From: Candidatus Wallbacteria bacterium
GTDB lineage: Bacteria > Muiribacteriota > UBA6191 > JACPRK01
Direction of reading: 5' to 3'
Length of the DNA stretch: 8,424 bases
NCBI GenBank assembly: GCA_016199905.1
Contig: JACQFU010000056.1
Span: 1-8,424 of the forward strand
Below, piece after piece: positions 1-6,975 of the stretch (within the stretch, counting starts at the first letter, position 1; each line of letters opens with the position of its first letter). Made by a program: the position numbers and the translations under genes. Under the pieces are notes generated by a model that saw only the letters and a list, made by a program, of their open reading frames with translations, ran no database searches and was not told the DNA's origin.

Positions 1-1501
1 GATTCTCCTCGCGGTGGTCGAGAGTCTGTCGGGAAAGCAGCGCGTGGAAGTAGCCGAGGGCGAAGTGCGGCATCGCCGAGTTGGGGTCGGTGAAGAGCGC
101 GTCCCGGTACTTCTGGAGCGCCTCGGCCAAGGCAGCGGCGTTCCCCTGACCCAGCGCCAGGTCCAGCTCCACGACCCGCATCTGGGCCTGGAGATGCCTC
201 GGATGGACCTCCAACGCAGCCGTGAAGAGCGTTCGAGCGCGGGCGTGATCGCGGCGTTCGCGATGCACTTCGGCCAGCTCGCAGGTGACGTCCGCGAGCG
301 AAAGCTGCTCCAGGTCGGTGGCCGTCGAAAGCTGCAGCACCGGGAAATGGCGGAAGCTCTCCCAGCGAGACAGGAAGAGGTCGTAGTGCTGCACGGCGGC
401 GGGCTGGCGGCCGGCTGCCGCGTGGAGGCGCGCCGCTGCCAGCACGGCCTCGAGCTGGGTCGGATCGCGGTCGATGACGGTGCGGAAGTGCTCCTCGGCG
501 GTGTCGAACTGATAGCCCGACATCTGCAGGAGCCCCAGCCGCAGGTGGGCCGGCAGGTGGAAGGGATCGCAGGCGAGCGCCTTGGCGTACTCGACGACGG
601 CCGTCTCGCGCGAGCCGCCCAGTCGATGGAGGGCCAGCTCGTGGACCTCGCCCAACTCGAAGAAGGCGTACGCGGCAGTCGGGTCCAACTCGATGGCCTT
701 GCGGCAAACCTCCAAGGCCCGGCCGATCGACTCCTCGGTGACGTCGCGGCCCATATCGAGATGGCAGTACTTCATCCCCCAGTAGGCCCAGAGATTGAGC
801 GGCTCGATCTCGACGGCTGTCTCGAACTCCCTCATCGCCGCGGAGCGAGCCTTGGCCGGGCCGTCGGCGAGAGGCAGGAGCAAATGGCACATCCCGAGCG
901 CGAAGCGCAGGATGCTGTTGGAGCGGTCTTCCTGGCAGCGCTCGCGGAACCGGTCGAGCACCCGGCGGTACATCGAGTCCTGGGACGGCGAGCCGGAGTA
1001 AGTGAAGCGGTACTGCCAGATCTGCTTGATCCAGACTTCGCCGAGAGAGGGGTGCAGGGCGAGGGCCTTCTTGTATTGCTCGATGGCCTCCTTGAAACGC
1101 TTCTGGAGGCAGTAGACGTCGCCGGCGCGGAGGTAGGCCTTGAAGTACTCGGGGTCGGCGGCCTGGGTCTTGAGGTACTCGTCGAGGGCGTGGTTGAAAT
1201 CGCCGGCGAAGTAGAAGCGCTCGCCGTCGATGAAGAAGAGGTCGGCCTTCTCCTGGCGCTCCAGCAACGACACGTCTTTGAGCCCGGGTTCGATGGCGCC
1301 CGCATCGGGGGCGACGGGCGGCCCGCCGGCCATCATCCCGGCGAAACCCGGGAAGGCGAACCCACTGTGGGGTGCGCCCATGCTGATCAAGCCGCAGCTG
1401 CGGTTGACCCTATCGAAGAGCATGCAACGTTCTTCGAGGCAGCCTGCCTGGTCCGGCGATTTCGCCGTAGGCAGCAGGAATGGACAGACCATCTTGGACA
1501 T
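1..1501 (-). CDS. TPR-repeat protein with an N-terminal four-cysteine segment (C-terminus off the left edge)
   Basis: The minus strand is open from the ATG at 1501 to the window edge, giving 500 codons with no stop. The protein starts with a Cys-rich segment (C6, C21, C26, C36) that could bind zinc or an Fe-S cluster. A Gly/Met/Pro-rich linker (about 40-75) follows, then a long run of TPR-type helical pairs, clearest at about 87-116, 121-151, 276-312, 318-347 and 405-430, several ending in the usual D/H-P turn. No signal peptide or membrane segment is visible, so a cytoplasmic protein-protein scaffold is likely. The start is chosen because AGAGGGG lies 8 bases upstream and the Cys segment follows at once. 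An in-frame ATG at 1588 would add 29 residues but has no ribosome site. The kinase gene is divergent. TPR identity is fairly sure; partner and process are unknown. Confidence 0.85.
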   Translation of the reverse strand, partial: MSKMVCPFLLPTAKSPDQAGCLEERCMLFDRVNRSCGLISMGAPHSGFAFPGFAGMMAGGPPVAPDAGAIEPGLKDVSLLERQEKADLFFIDGERFYFAGDFNHALDEYLKTQAADPEYFKAYLRAGDVYCLQKRFKEAIEQYKKALALHPSLGEVWIKQIWQYRFTYSGSPSQDSMYRRVLDRFRERCQEDRSNSILRFALGMCHLLLPLADGPAKARSAAMREFETAVEIEPLNLWAYWGMKYCHLDMGRDVTEESIGRALEVCRKAIELDPTAAYAFFELGEVHELALHRLGGSRETAVVEYAKALACDPFHLPAHLRLGLLQMSGYQFDTAEEHFRTVIDRDPTQLEAVLAAARLHAAAGRQPAAVQHYDLFLSRWESFRHFPVLQLSTATDLEQLSLADVTCELAEVHRERRDHARARTLFTAALEVHPRHLQAQMRVVELDLALGQGNAAALAEALQKYRDALFTDPNSAMPHFALGYFHALLSRQTLDHREEN

Positions 1502-1544
1502 AGGGGATTCCCCTCTTCGACTACAAAAGGTATCGGAAGAGGGG
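1502..1544 (-). promoter_or_regulatory. 5' leader with two alternative hairpins that bury the Shine-Dalgarno site of the TPR gene
   Basis: Read on the minus strand, the leader is CCCCTCTTC (1544-1536), a 17-base loop, GAAGAGGGG (1518-1510), AAT, CCCCT (1506-1502), then the ATG. The middle block holds the AGAGGGG ribosome site. It can pair perfectly over 9 bp with the upstream block, or over 5 bp with the downstream CCCCT next to the start codon. Either fold hides the ribosome site. The pairing is directly visible. A regulatory role (translational switch, thermometer-like element or protein-binding dyad) is inference. Confidence 0.5.
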
Positions 1545-1670
1545 CGGAATTGTGTGAAGATTTCGGCGACGAAGGCGCGAAGCGGCATGGCTTCGACAAA
1601 GTATACGCGGCAAACGGCCCGGGTCCCAGGGAGGCTGGGGCGGGCGCGCCGGTGCGGAGTGGGCGCCCCG

Positions 1671-1738
1671 TAGGGCAGGCCTCCGCGCCTGCCTGAAAAG
1701 CCGCGCCCAGAACGGGCCGGCAGGGACGCCGGCCCTAT
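1671..1738. repeat. Double-hairpin GC-rich element, REP/MITE-like
   Basis: Two adjacent perfect stem-loops: GGCAGGC/GCCTGCC (1674-1680 with 1687-1693, 6-base loop) and GGGCCGGC/GCCGGCCC (1714-1721 with 1728-1735, 6-base loop). The outer ends are also complementary, TAGGG at 1671-1675 and CCCTA at 1733-1737, so the whole unit can fold as one cruciform with two inner arms. This architecture resembles dispersed intergenic palindromic repeats of high-GC bacteria. Only one copy is in the window, so its repeat nature is inferred. Confidence 0.55.
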
Positions 1739-1739
1739 C

Positions 1740-1777
1740 GGAACAGGAGCTGGGCGAATCGCTGCGATGACTGTTCC
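1740..1777. repeat. Inverted repeat GGAACAG/CTGTTCC upstream of the kinase gene
   Basis: Perfect 7-base arms at 1740-1746 and 1771-1777 are separated by 24 bases that contain a small inner TCG/CGA dyad. It lies about 110 bases upstream of the kinase start. It could be an operator half-site pair or the remains of the neighbouring hairpin element. With 7-base arms and this spacing, chance is a serious alternative. Confidence 0.3.
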
Positions 1778-1885
1778 TATTCTTTGGCGCAATCCTCTCG
1801 ACAAGGATGCGCAGGACCTGTCGGATCGTGTAGACTGACGCCACAACCAGTAGGGCCTCGGCTCTCAGCCAGACGGCTCACACGA

Positions 1886-4228
1886 ATGCAATCCCCCCAA
1901 GAAGCGCCCGGAATCCAAGTCCTGGTAGTCGAAGAAGAGCATTCGGATCGCCCTTTAGCGGGGCCGCGTCTGACCCTCGCCGGCCTGACAGTCTATACCG
2001 CTTCGACCCCAGAAGACGTTGCTGTCATTCTCGAGCAGCATGAAGTCGACGTCCTGGTTTCGAATCTGCCGGGCGACCGCGCGGCCGAGGTGCTGGCGCG
2101 ACTGCCGTTCGTCCCACCGGATGCAGCAGTGGTGCTGATGCGGTCCTGCGATCGGCTGGAGACGCTCTGCTCCAGCGGCCAACTCGGGTATTGCGCCACC
2201 GTGCCGGAGGATGCGCCCGTCGAAAAGCTGATCGCGGCCGTTCGCGAGGCCGCCCGCCGCCACTCGGCTGCCTCCGGCAGCGCTGACGGGCGGCTCAAAG
2301 GCGTTGCCGAGGTGTTCACGGCCTCCGACGCGCGGGCCATTTTTGAGTCTCTGCCGAGCGCGCTGATCGTGGCCGATCCGGACGGGTACGTCGTGCTGGC
2401 GAACCAAACTGCCGGGAAGCTGGCCCGCTTCGATCGCAGGAGCGTCGAGGGTCAGCACTACACCTTGATTCCGGGCTGCCGCGAGATCCTGCGGGCCTTT
2501 ACTCAGGGATTCTCGGGAGAGTGGCCCGTCGGGCAGCAGACCACGGAGTTGACGCGCGCCGACGGCACCAAGACAACTATCGGCTTCGTCCTGAGTCCGT
2601 GGAACCCTCCAAGCCGTCGCACCCCGGGCATCATCTTCCACTTCGCGGACATCACCCAGAAGGTGCAGATGGAGACGGCGCTCATCCAGGCCGACAAGCT
2701 CGCGACGCTCGGAACGATGGCGAGCGCGCTGGCGCACGACATCAACAACCCCATGGCGGTCATCATCGGCAGCCTCGAGACTCTGATCGACGAGGCGGTG
2801 AACGCCGAGGCGCCCTTCATCGCGCGGCTGAAACTGCTGGAGCGCACGAGCTGGCAGTGCGTGGACATCGTACGCAACTTCCTGAAGTTGTCGCGAGGCG
2901 GCGGCACGACGCCCGGGCCGGTCCAGCTGGCCGACGTGCTCAGAGACATCCTTTCGTTGCTGGGGCGAGAGCTGAGCAGCGCCCGGATCGAAGTGGTGAA
3001 AGACATCGACCTGCGGGCTCCGCTCGTCGACTTGGGGGCCGCGGGCTTGCAGCAAATCCTGCTGAATCTAATCGTCAATGCGCGGGACGCGATGCCCGAC
3101 GGGGGCCGGATCACGATCGGGACTTGTCCGATGGTGGATGGACGCCTGGTGCTGGAGATCCGAGACACGGGCACGGGAATTGCGCCTGAGATTCTCCCGC
3201 GAGTGTTCGACTTGTTCTTCACCACGAAAGCGCCCGGGAAGGGAACCGGCCTGGGGCTGGCCATTTGCCGTTCGCTGCTGCGCGAGAACCGGGGTGAGCT
3301 CGAGATCGAGAGCCAGGTCGGAGTGGGAACCACGGCGCGGGTGCACTTGCCTGTTTCGAGCAGGCCGGCGCACCAGGTTTCGGCGGCAGCGCCCGGCAAG
3401 CGCGGAAAGCGCCCGCCGCTGGGGCTGAGGGTGTTCGTTGTGGACGACGAGGTAGACGTGCTGGCGCTCTACACGACGGTCCTCGAGCGAGAGGGGTGCC
3501 GGTCGACAGCCTTCACCGATCCCGAAAAGGCGCTGCGCAGTTTCGAGCCGGGAGCCTACGATCTGGCGCTGCTCGACTTGCGGATGCCCGGGATGGACGG
3601 GTTTGGGCTCTGTCGCGCGCTGCACGCGATCGAACCGGCACTTCCGATCCTCCTCTGTTCCGGGACGTTGATGCCGGAGATCGAACAGACCGTGAGCGAC
3701 ATGAACGTGCTGGGCTTCGTGCAAAAACCGTTCCGCTCGGCGGCGCTTCGGGAGTGGCTGGAGCGTGTGGCCTCGACCCGCAAGCGATCGATGGCCGGGC
3801 CGGCCGACGACGTGACGGCCACGATCGCGCCCCACAAGCTGCTGATCGTCGACGATGATTTCGAAATGTGCGAGATGCTCAAGTACGCGCTCGAGTACGA
3901 CGGCCGGTTCCTGGTCGAAACCGCTTGCGAAGGTCAGGAAGCCCTCGTCAAGGCGTTCACTGCGCCTCCCAGTTTGATCATGCTCGACTTGATGATGCCC
4001 GGGATGAATGGTTACGAGATCTGCCGGCGCCTGAAGAGCGACGCGCGCACGAGCAGCATCCCCGTGGTCATCCACTCGGTGAAAACGGACCTGGAGGACG
4101 TGAAGCGGGCGATGCAGGTCGGCGCCCTTCACTACATCATGAAGCCGACCAACTTCGAGACGTTGAGCCGCGAGCTGCTGCGCATCCTCGAGCTGCCCGA
4201 CGACGGGCGCACGCTCGATCTACACTGA
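1886..4228 (+). CDS. Hybrid sensor histidine kinase: pseudo-receiver, PAS, HisKA, HATPase, two receivers
   Basis: 780 residues, with no membrane segment, so a soluble sensor. Residues 10-126 look like a receiver but lack key residues (Asn60 replaces the phosphoacceptor Asp). A PAS domain (about 148-270) is the likely signal-sensing module. The HisKA dimer helix carries the phosphorylated His284 in AHDINNP. The ATPase domain has the N box (N394, N398), DTGTGI (D427), FDLFFTTK and GKGTGLGL (451-458). Two canonical receivers follow: first D520/D521, phospho-Asp564, S592, K614; second D656-D658, phospho-Asp701, S731, K753. There is no HPt, DNA-binding or cyclic-nucleotide output domain, so the final partner must be encoded elsewhere. 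The ATG at 1886 is preferred to an upstream in-frame TTG at 1784 because the receiver-like fold begins right after it. The ribosome site is weak. Family assignment is secure; the signal and output are unknown. Confidence 0.95.
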   Translation: MQSPQEAPGIQVLVVEEEHSDRPLAGPRLTLAGLTVYTASTPEDVAVILEQHEVDVLVSNLPGDRAAEVLARLPFVPPDAAVVLMRSCDRLETLCSSGQLGYCATVPEDAPVEKLIAAVREAARRHSAASGSADGRLKGVAEVFTASDARAIFESLPSALIVADPDGYVVLANQTAGKLARFDRRSVEGQHYTLIPGCREILRAFTQGFSGEWPVGQQTTELTRADGTKTTIGFVLSPWNPPSRRTPGIIFHFADITQKVQMETALIQADKLATLGTMASALAHDINNPMAVIIGSLETLIDEAVNAEAPFIARLKLLERTSWQCVDIVRNFLKLSRGGGTTPGPVQLADVLRDILSLLGRELSSARIEVVKDIDLRAPLVDLGAAGLQQILLNLIVNARDAMPDGGRITIGTCPMVDGRLVLEIRDTGTGIAPEILPRVFDLFFTTKAPGKGTGLGLAICRSLLRENRGELEIESQVGVGTTARVHLPVSSRPAHQVSAAAPGKRGKRPPLGLRVFVVDDEVDVLALYTTVLEREGCRSTAFTDPEKALRSFEPGAYDLALLDLRMPGMDGFGLCRALHAIEPALPILLCSGTLMPEIEQTVSDMNVLGFVQKPFRSAALREWLERVASTRKRSMAGPADDVTATIAPHKLLIVDDDFEMCEMLKYALEYDGRFLVETACEGQEALVKAFTAPPSLIMLDLMMPGMNGYEICRRLKSDARTSSIPVVIHSVKTDLEDVKRAMQVGALHYIMKPTNFETLSRELLRILELPDDGRTLDLH

Positions 4229-4250
4229 GCAGCGCAGCCGGGTGGTGCGC

Positions 4251-4275
4251 ACCCCGGACTAGAACGCTCCGGGGT
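4251..4275 (+). other. GC-rich hairpin between the kinase and the HEAT-like gene
   Basis: ACCCCGGA (4251-4258) pairs perfectly with TCCGGGGT (4268-4275) around a 9-base loop, 22 bases after the kinase stop. No T-run follows, so it is not a classical intrinsic terminator. The left arm can alternatively pair, with one bulge, with CCGGGTG at 4238-4244. It may stabilise the kinase mRNA 3' end, weaken read-through, or act in the leader of the next gene. Confidence 0.45.
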
Positions 4276-4297
4276 TATCTGCTACGAATGTCATCTC

Positions 4298-5860
4298 GTG
4301 TCCGACGTTCTGAACAAGGTTCGCGAGGTGCTGGCCACTATGTTCGCCAGCGGCCTCAACGCGATCGATCAGCAGACTCTCTGGAAACTCCGAGAGAGCC
4401 TGGAGACCGGCGGCTTTCAGCGCAGCGTGGCCATGGTGGAAGACCTGGCGGCCCAGAAGGACGCCTCGGGCAGATTCAAGAGCTTCACCAAGCTGCTTCT
4501 CGCCATCCGGCAGTTGGAGCTGGCGATCACGCCCTTTCCCAAGCTCAAGGCCGGAGGGTTCGTGGCCGTGCCGGGGTTGCACAGCTTCGCCATTCCTCAG
4601 GGTTACGCCGCCATAGGCGCCTCCGAGCTGCGACCCTTCTTCGAAACGAAGCGCTTTCGAGTCCCGGGCCATTACCTGGTATCCGAGAAGCTCGACCCGC
4701 TCAAGCTGGCGTTGCCCGATCTGGTGCCGATTCTGAGCCACTCGTTCTACAGAGAGATGGCCATCGAGCGCCTCAAGTCGTTGCCCGACGAGCGGCGAGA
4801 GCAGCTGGCCAACCGTCTGCTGGAGCTGAAGAACTGCTTGCTGCGCCGAGCGGGAGTCTCGCTTCTGGCCAGCCTGGGGGCCCGCGTTTCGGCGATGAAG
4901 AGCCTTTTGCCGCTGCTCGCCGATCCCGGCATCGGCCGCGACGTTCAGGCCTATTTCATGGCCCTTGGCAACCGCGCCTGCACCGCCATCGGAACGGTGG
5001 CGGACTCTCCGGACGACGCCGTCCGGGAACAAGCCTGCAAGATGCTGCGGCAACTGGCCGATCCGCGGGCGGAGCCGGCCCTCAAGCGGATGGTGAACGA
5101 CCGGGCGCCGGCCGTGCGCTCGTGGGCGAAGCTCGCGCTCTTCGCCTCGACGGGGCGCGACACGGCGCAGCTGGCTCCGCTGATGGCCGAAAAGGACAAC
5201 GCCATCGTCCGCATCATCGGCAAGGCGGAACTGGTGCGCGCGAAGAAGCTGCCGCCCACCCGCATGCTGGAGGAACTGGGCGAGGGCGGCTGGAGGAACT
5301 TCAAACTCACGATCCCCGCCATCGCGGAGCTGGCCGAGGCGGACATGCTGCTGAAGTCGACGCTGACCAACTTCCTTTCGGCGCCGACCCGCGAAGCCAG
5401 ACGAACGGCCTTCGAGATGCTGCAACACTTGCCCGACTCGCGCTACCGGTGGCTGTTCCGGATGGCGGCTTCCGACTGCGACCCCGACATCGCCCGCAAG
5501 GGTCTGGAGATTCTCGTGCGGGCGGAGGGGTTCGGCGCCCTCGAAGCCAACCTGGAGCTGGGCCCGGTGCTGACGCGCCCTTGCAAGCTGACGGAGGAGG
5601 AGAAGCAGTACGCGATGGAGAGGGTGATGCCTCACATCCCCGCCGTCGGCGATTGCCGGTTCGTGCCGTACCTCGTGGAGACGCTTCAGGATCGCTGCCG
5701 TTTCGCTGTGGCCATCGAGTACACCTACAGCCTCCGGCCGATGCTGATCGAATACGGCGCCCCGATTGCCTCTGCGCTCAAGGAATTGACGAAGGACTCG
5801 AACCCGAACATCAGTGGCCCCGCGCGCGAGGTACACGGCGAGATCGGAGCGAAGCTGTGA
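4298..5860 (+). CDS. HEAT-like alpha-helical repeat protein
   Basis: 520 residues. The first ~80 are helical and charged. Residues 85-140 are richer in Gly, Pro and aromatics. From about 140 to the end the chain is a run of amphipathic helix pairs with HEAT/ARM character, clearest around 190-300, where Asp-Pro turns separate helices with Leu/Ala cores (for example ADPRAEPALKRMV near 254-266). Such repeats usually form curved scaffolds that bind other proteins or nucleic acids. I see no catalytic motif, signal peptide or membrane helix. The GTG at 4298 gives the longest plausible product, with no clear Shine-Dalgarno. A TGCTACGAAT just upstream (4280-4289) could be an extended -10 for a nearly leaderless mRNA. 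The next in-frame ATG is at 4340. The following gene starts 33 bases after the stop, so co-transcription is likely. Coding strand is secure, HEAT assignment moderate, function unknown. Confidence 0.85.
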   Translation: MSDVLNKVREVLATMFASGLNAIDQQTLWKLRESLETGGFQRSVAMVEDLAAQKDASGRFKSFTKLLLAIRQLELAITPFPKLKAGGFVAVPGLHSFAIPQGYAAIGASELRPFFETKRFRVPGHYLVSEKLDPLKLALPDLVPILSHSFYREMAIERLKSLPDERREQLANRLLELKNCLLRRAGVSLLASLGARVSAMKSLLPLLADPGIGRDVQAYFMALGNRACTAIGTVADSPDDAVREQACKMLRQLADPRAEPALKRMVNDRAPAVRSWAKLALFASTGRDTAQLAPLMAEKDNAIVRIIGKAELVRAKKLPPTRMLEELGEGGWRNFKLTIPAIAELAEADMLLKSTLTNFLSAPTREARRTAFEMLQHLPDSRYRWLFRMAASDCDPDIARKGLEILVRAEGFGALEANLELGPVLTRPCKLTEEEKQYAMERVMPHIPAVGDCRFVPYLVETLQDRCRFAVAIEYTYSLRPMLIEYGAPIASALKELTKDSNPNISGPAREVHGEIGAKL

Positions 5861-5893
5861 AGAGGGCCGTGGGTCCGGCGTCGAGGTATTCCC

Positions 5894-6880
5894 GTGCCCG
5901 CTGATCGCCAGGCGCTGATGACCGAGGTCTCCAAGGCCGCCGACTGGTTGATGAAGCTGTCGGTGGACGGAGGCAAGTCGGTGACGACGGCGCACTACGA
6001 GGAGCTGCGCAAGATGACCGACACGCCGGCAATCCGCGGCGTGCCACGGATGGCCGCGATGCTTGAAGATCTTGGAGTCTGGATTCGCGCCTACTCGTCT
6101 TCGCAGTCCAGCGGCGACCTGGCGATGATGATGGACAAGGTGCTCGACTGCTTCTACTCGAGCCGCGCCGTCAAGACCTACCTGCAAGGCAAGTTCAACG
6201 ACTTGCCGGCGCTGGAGGAGATCTTTGGGACGGACCGGTCGGACCGCAAGGAGGAACCGCTTGCGGGGATGGAGGCCGTCGAACTGGGGATCGAGTCCCG
6301 GCGCCTGGGAGCGGACCGCATGCTGGACACCAGCACCCTGGTCGACCTGGCTACGGGGCAGTTCATGACGGAGACTTTGACGCGCACGGCTACGCCGACG
6401 CAGCCGTCTACGCGGAAAGTCTCCCGGCAAGGCAAGCTGCTGGTGGAGGCAGGCCTGCTGGCGCCCGGGTTCTCGCCTCGACGGTTGACGGTGAAGGCGG
6501 CCAAGGAGGTTCCGCTGGAGCGGGCCGATATCGATCGAATCGTCGGATACGCGCGACCGACCGTGGAGGCCGCGCATAAGGAGTACCGCACCTTCCGCTC
6601 GAACTTCTTCGCGCCCGAGAAGATGCCCGTGCTGCTGGCTCCCAAGGGCTTCTACGCCGAAGACGAGAAGGTCTACTTGGTGGATAAGGCCGGCAATTTG
6701 TTGACGATCGTCGAAGCTGCCGGAAGCGAACACCTGCGAGACCGGCTGCTGCACGCCCTGGCGAACGCGTTGGCCGTGTTCGGCAATCTGGCTCCTTCCG
6801 ACGGCCAGATCGTGCTCGTGGTGGGGGGCCTGGTCGGAACCGACGCATCAGGAGCGCCCTTCCGGTACGCGGGGAGCTGA
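5894..6880 (+). CDS. Conserved-looking hypothetical protein downstream of the HEAT-like gene
   Basis: 328 residues that I do not recognise. The N-terminal half (1-150) is predicted helical and acidic/basic, with a Met-rich LAMMMDKVLDCFYSS stretch. A Thr/Pro-rich linker at about 160-176 separates it from a C-terminal mixed alpha/beta half (about 180-328) that ends with a hydrophobic strand (QIVLVVGGLVG) and a Gly-rich tail. There is one cysteine and no signal peptide, membrane helix or familiar catalytic motif. The GTG start at 5894 has GAGG seven bases upstream; an in-frame ATG at 5918 is an alternative. Codon use and strong G/C third positions match the neighbours, so the gene is real and resident. 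The short gap after the HEAT-like gene suggests one operon and perhaps a shared complex; the next gene has its own promoter. Confidence 0.85.
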   Translation: MPADRQALMTEVSKAADWLMKLSVDGGKSVTTAHYEELRKMTDTPAIRGVPRMAAMLEDLGVWIRAYSSSQSSGDLAMMMDKVLDCFYSSRAVKTYLQGKFNDLPALEEIFGTDRSDRKEEPLAGMEAVELGIESRRLGADRMLDTSTLVDLATGQFMTETLTRTATPTQPSTRKVSRQGKLLVEAGLLAPGFSPRRLTVKAAKEVPLERADIDRIVGYARPTVEAAHKEYRTFRSNFFAPEKMPVLLAPKGFYAEDEKVYLVDKAGNLLTIVEAAGSEHLRDRLLHALANALAVFGNLAPSDGQIVLVVGGLVGTDASGAPFRYAGS

Positions 6881-6881
6881 G

Positions 6882-6892
6882 ACTGCCGCAGT
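6882..6892. promoter_or_regulatory. Small dyad ACTGC-C-GCAGT upstream of the -35 box
   Basis: Perfect 5-base arms around one central C lie just after the stop of the preceding gene and 4 bases before the TTGACA box of the nucleotidase promoter. The position would suit a regulator site, but a dyad this short can arise by chance. Confidence 0.2.
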
Positions 6893-6896
6893 ATCG

Positions 6897-6926
6897 TTGA
6901 CAGAGTAACGGCTTGGCTGCTAGAGT
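6897..6926 (+). promoter_or_regulatory. Sigma70-type promoter of the 5'-nucleotidase gene
   Basis: A consensus TTGACA (6897-6902), an 18-base spacer and TAGAGT (6921-6926) preceded by TGC, which makes an extended -10. Transcription should begin near 6933, leaving a 5' leader of about 43 bases before the ATG at 6976. It is the best promoter match I found in the window and implies that the nucleotidase is expressed independently of the two genes before it. Confidence 0.7.
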
Positions 6927-6975
6927 TGCCGACTCCTTTGCCACCTACACGAAAACGCTGCAGGAGCGAGTGCCG

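Larger units (their letters stand above)
1545..1885. other. Divergent intergenic region between the TPR gene and the kinase gene
   Basis: No gene is supported here. The stretch contains a GC-rich segment (about 1621-1669) with a weak GGGGCG/CGCCCC stem (1637-1642 with 1664-1669), the double-hairpin repeat at 1671-1738 and an inverted repeat at 1740-1777, listed separately. Possible promoter pieces are a TATACT on the minus strand (1605-1600) for the TPR gene and a TAGACT on the plus strand (1831-1836) for the kinase. Neither has a convincing -35 box at 16-18 bases, so neither is called as a promoter. Confidence 0.5.

Noticed and set aside
14..1696. 560-codon plus-strand open frame opposite the TPR gene
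   Set aside because: Its product is Gly/Glu/Arg/Leu-rich with no domain pattern, while the opposite strand gives clear TPR helices, a ribosome site and a Cys motif. Long antisense frames are expected in high-GC coding DNA.
1831..1836. TAGACT as the -10 box of a kinase promoter
   Set aside because: No acceptable -35 hexamer lies 16-18 bases upstream; the nearest TTGACA-like sequence (TCGACA, 1798-1803) is 27 bases away.
1784..1885. Upstream TTG start adding 34 residues to the kinase
   Set aside because: The extra residues are Arg/Pro-rich without structure, there is no ribosome site, and the receiver-like fold begins just after the ATG at 1886.
4251..4275. Intrinsic terminator after the kinase
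   Set aside because: The stem is strong but no T-run follows (TATCTGC instead), so it is listed only as a hairpin.
3868..5904. 678-codon plus-strand open frame overlapping the kinase and HEAT-like genes
   Set aside because: It overlaps the second receiver of the kinase out of frame and crosses the intergenic hairpin. The product is Arg/Gly/Ala-rich without domains.
4259..6754. 831-codon minus-strand open frame
   Set aside because: It runs across two plus-strand genes and the gap between them, and its product is dominated by Arg, His, Gln and Gly as in a shadow frame. The plus-strand proteins have normal composition and start signals.
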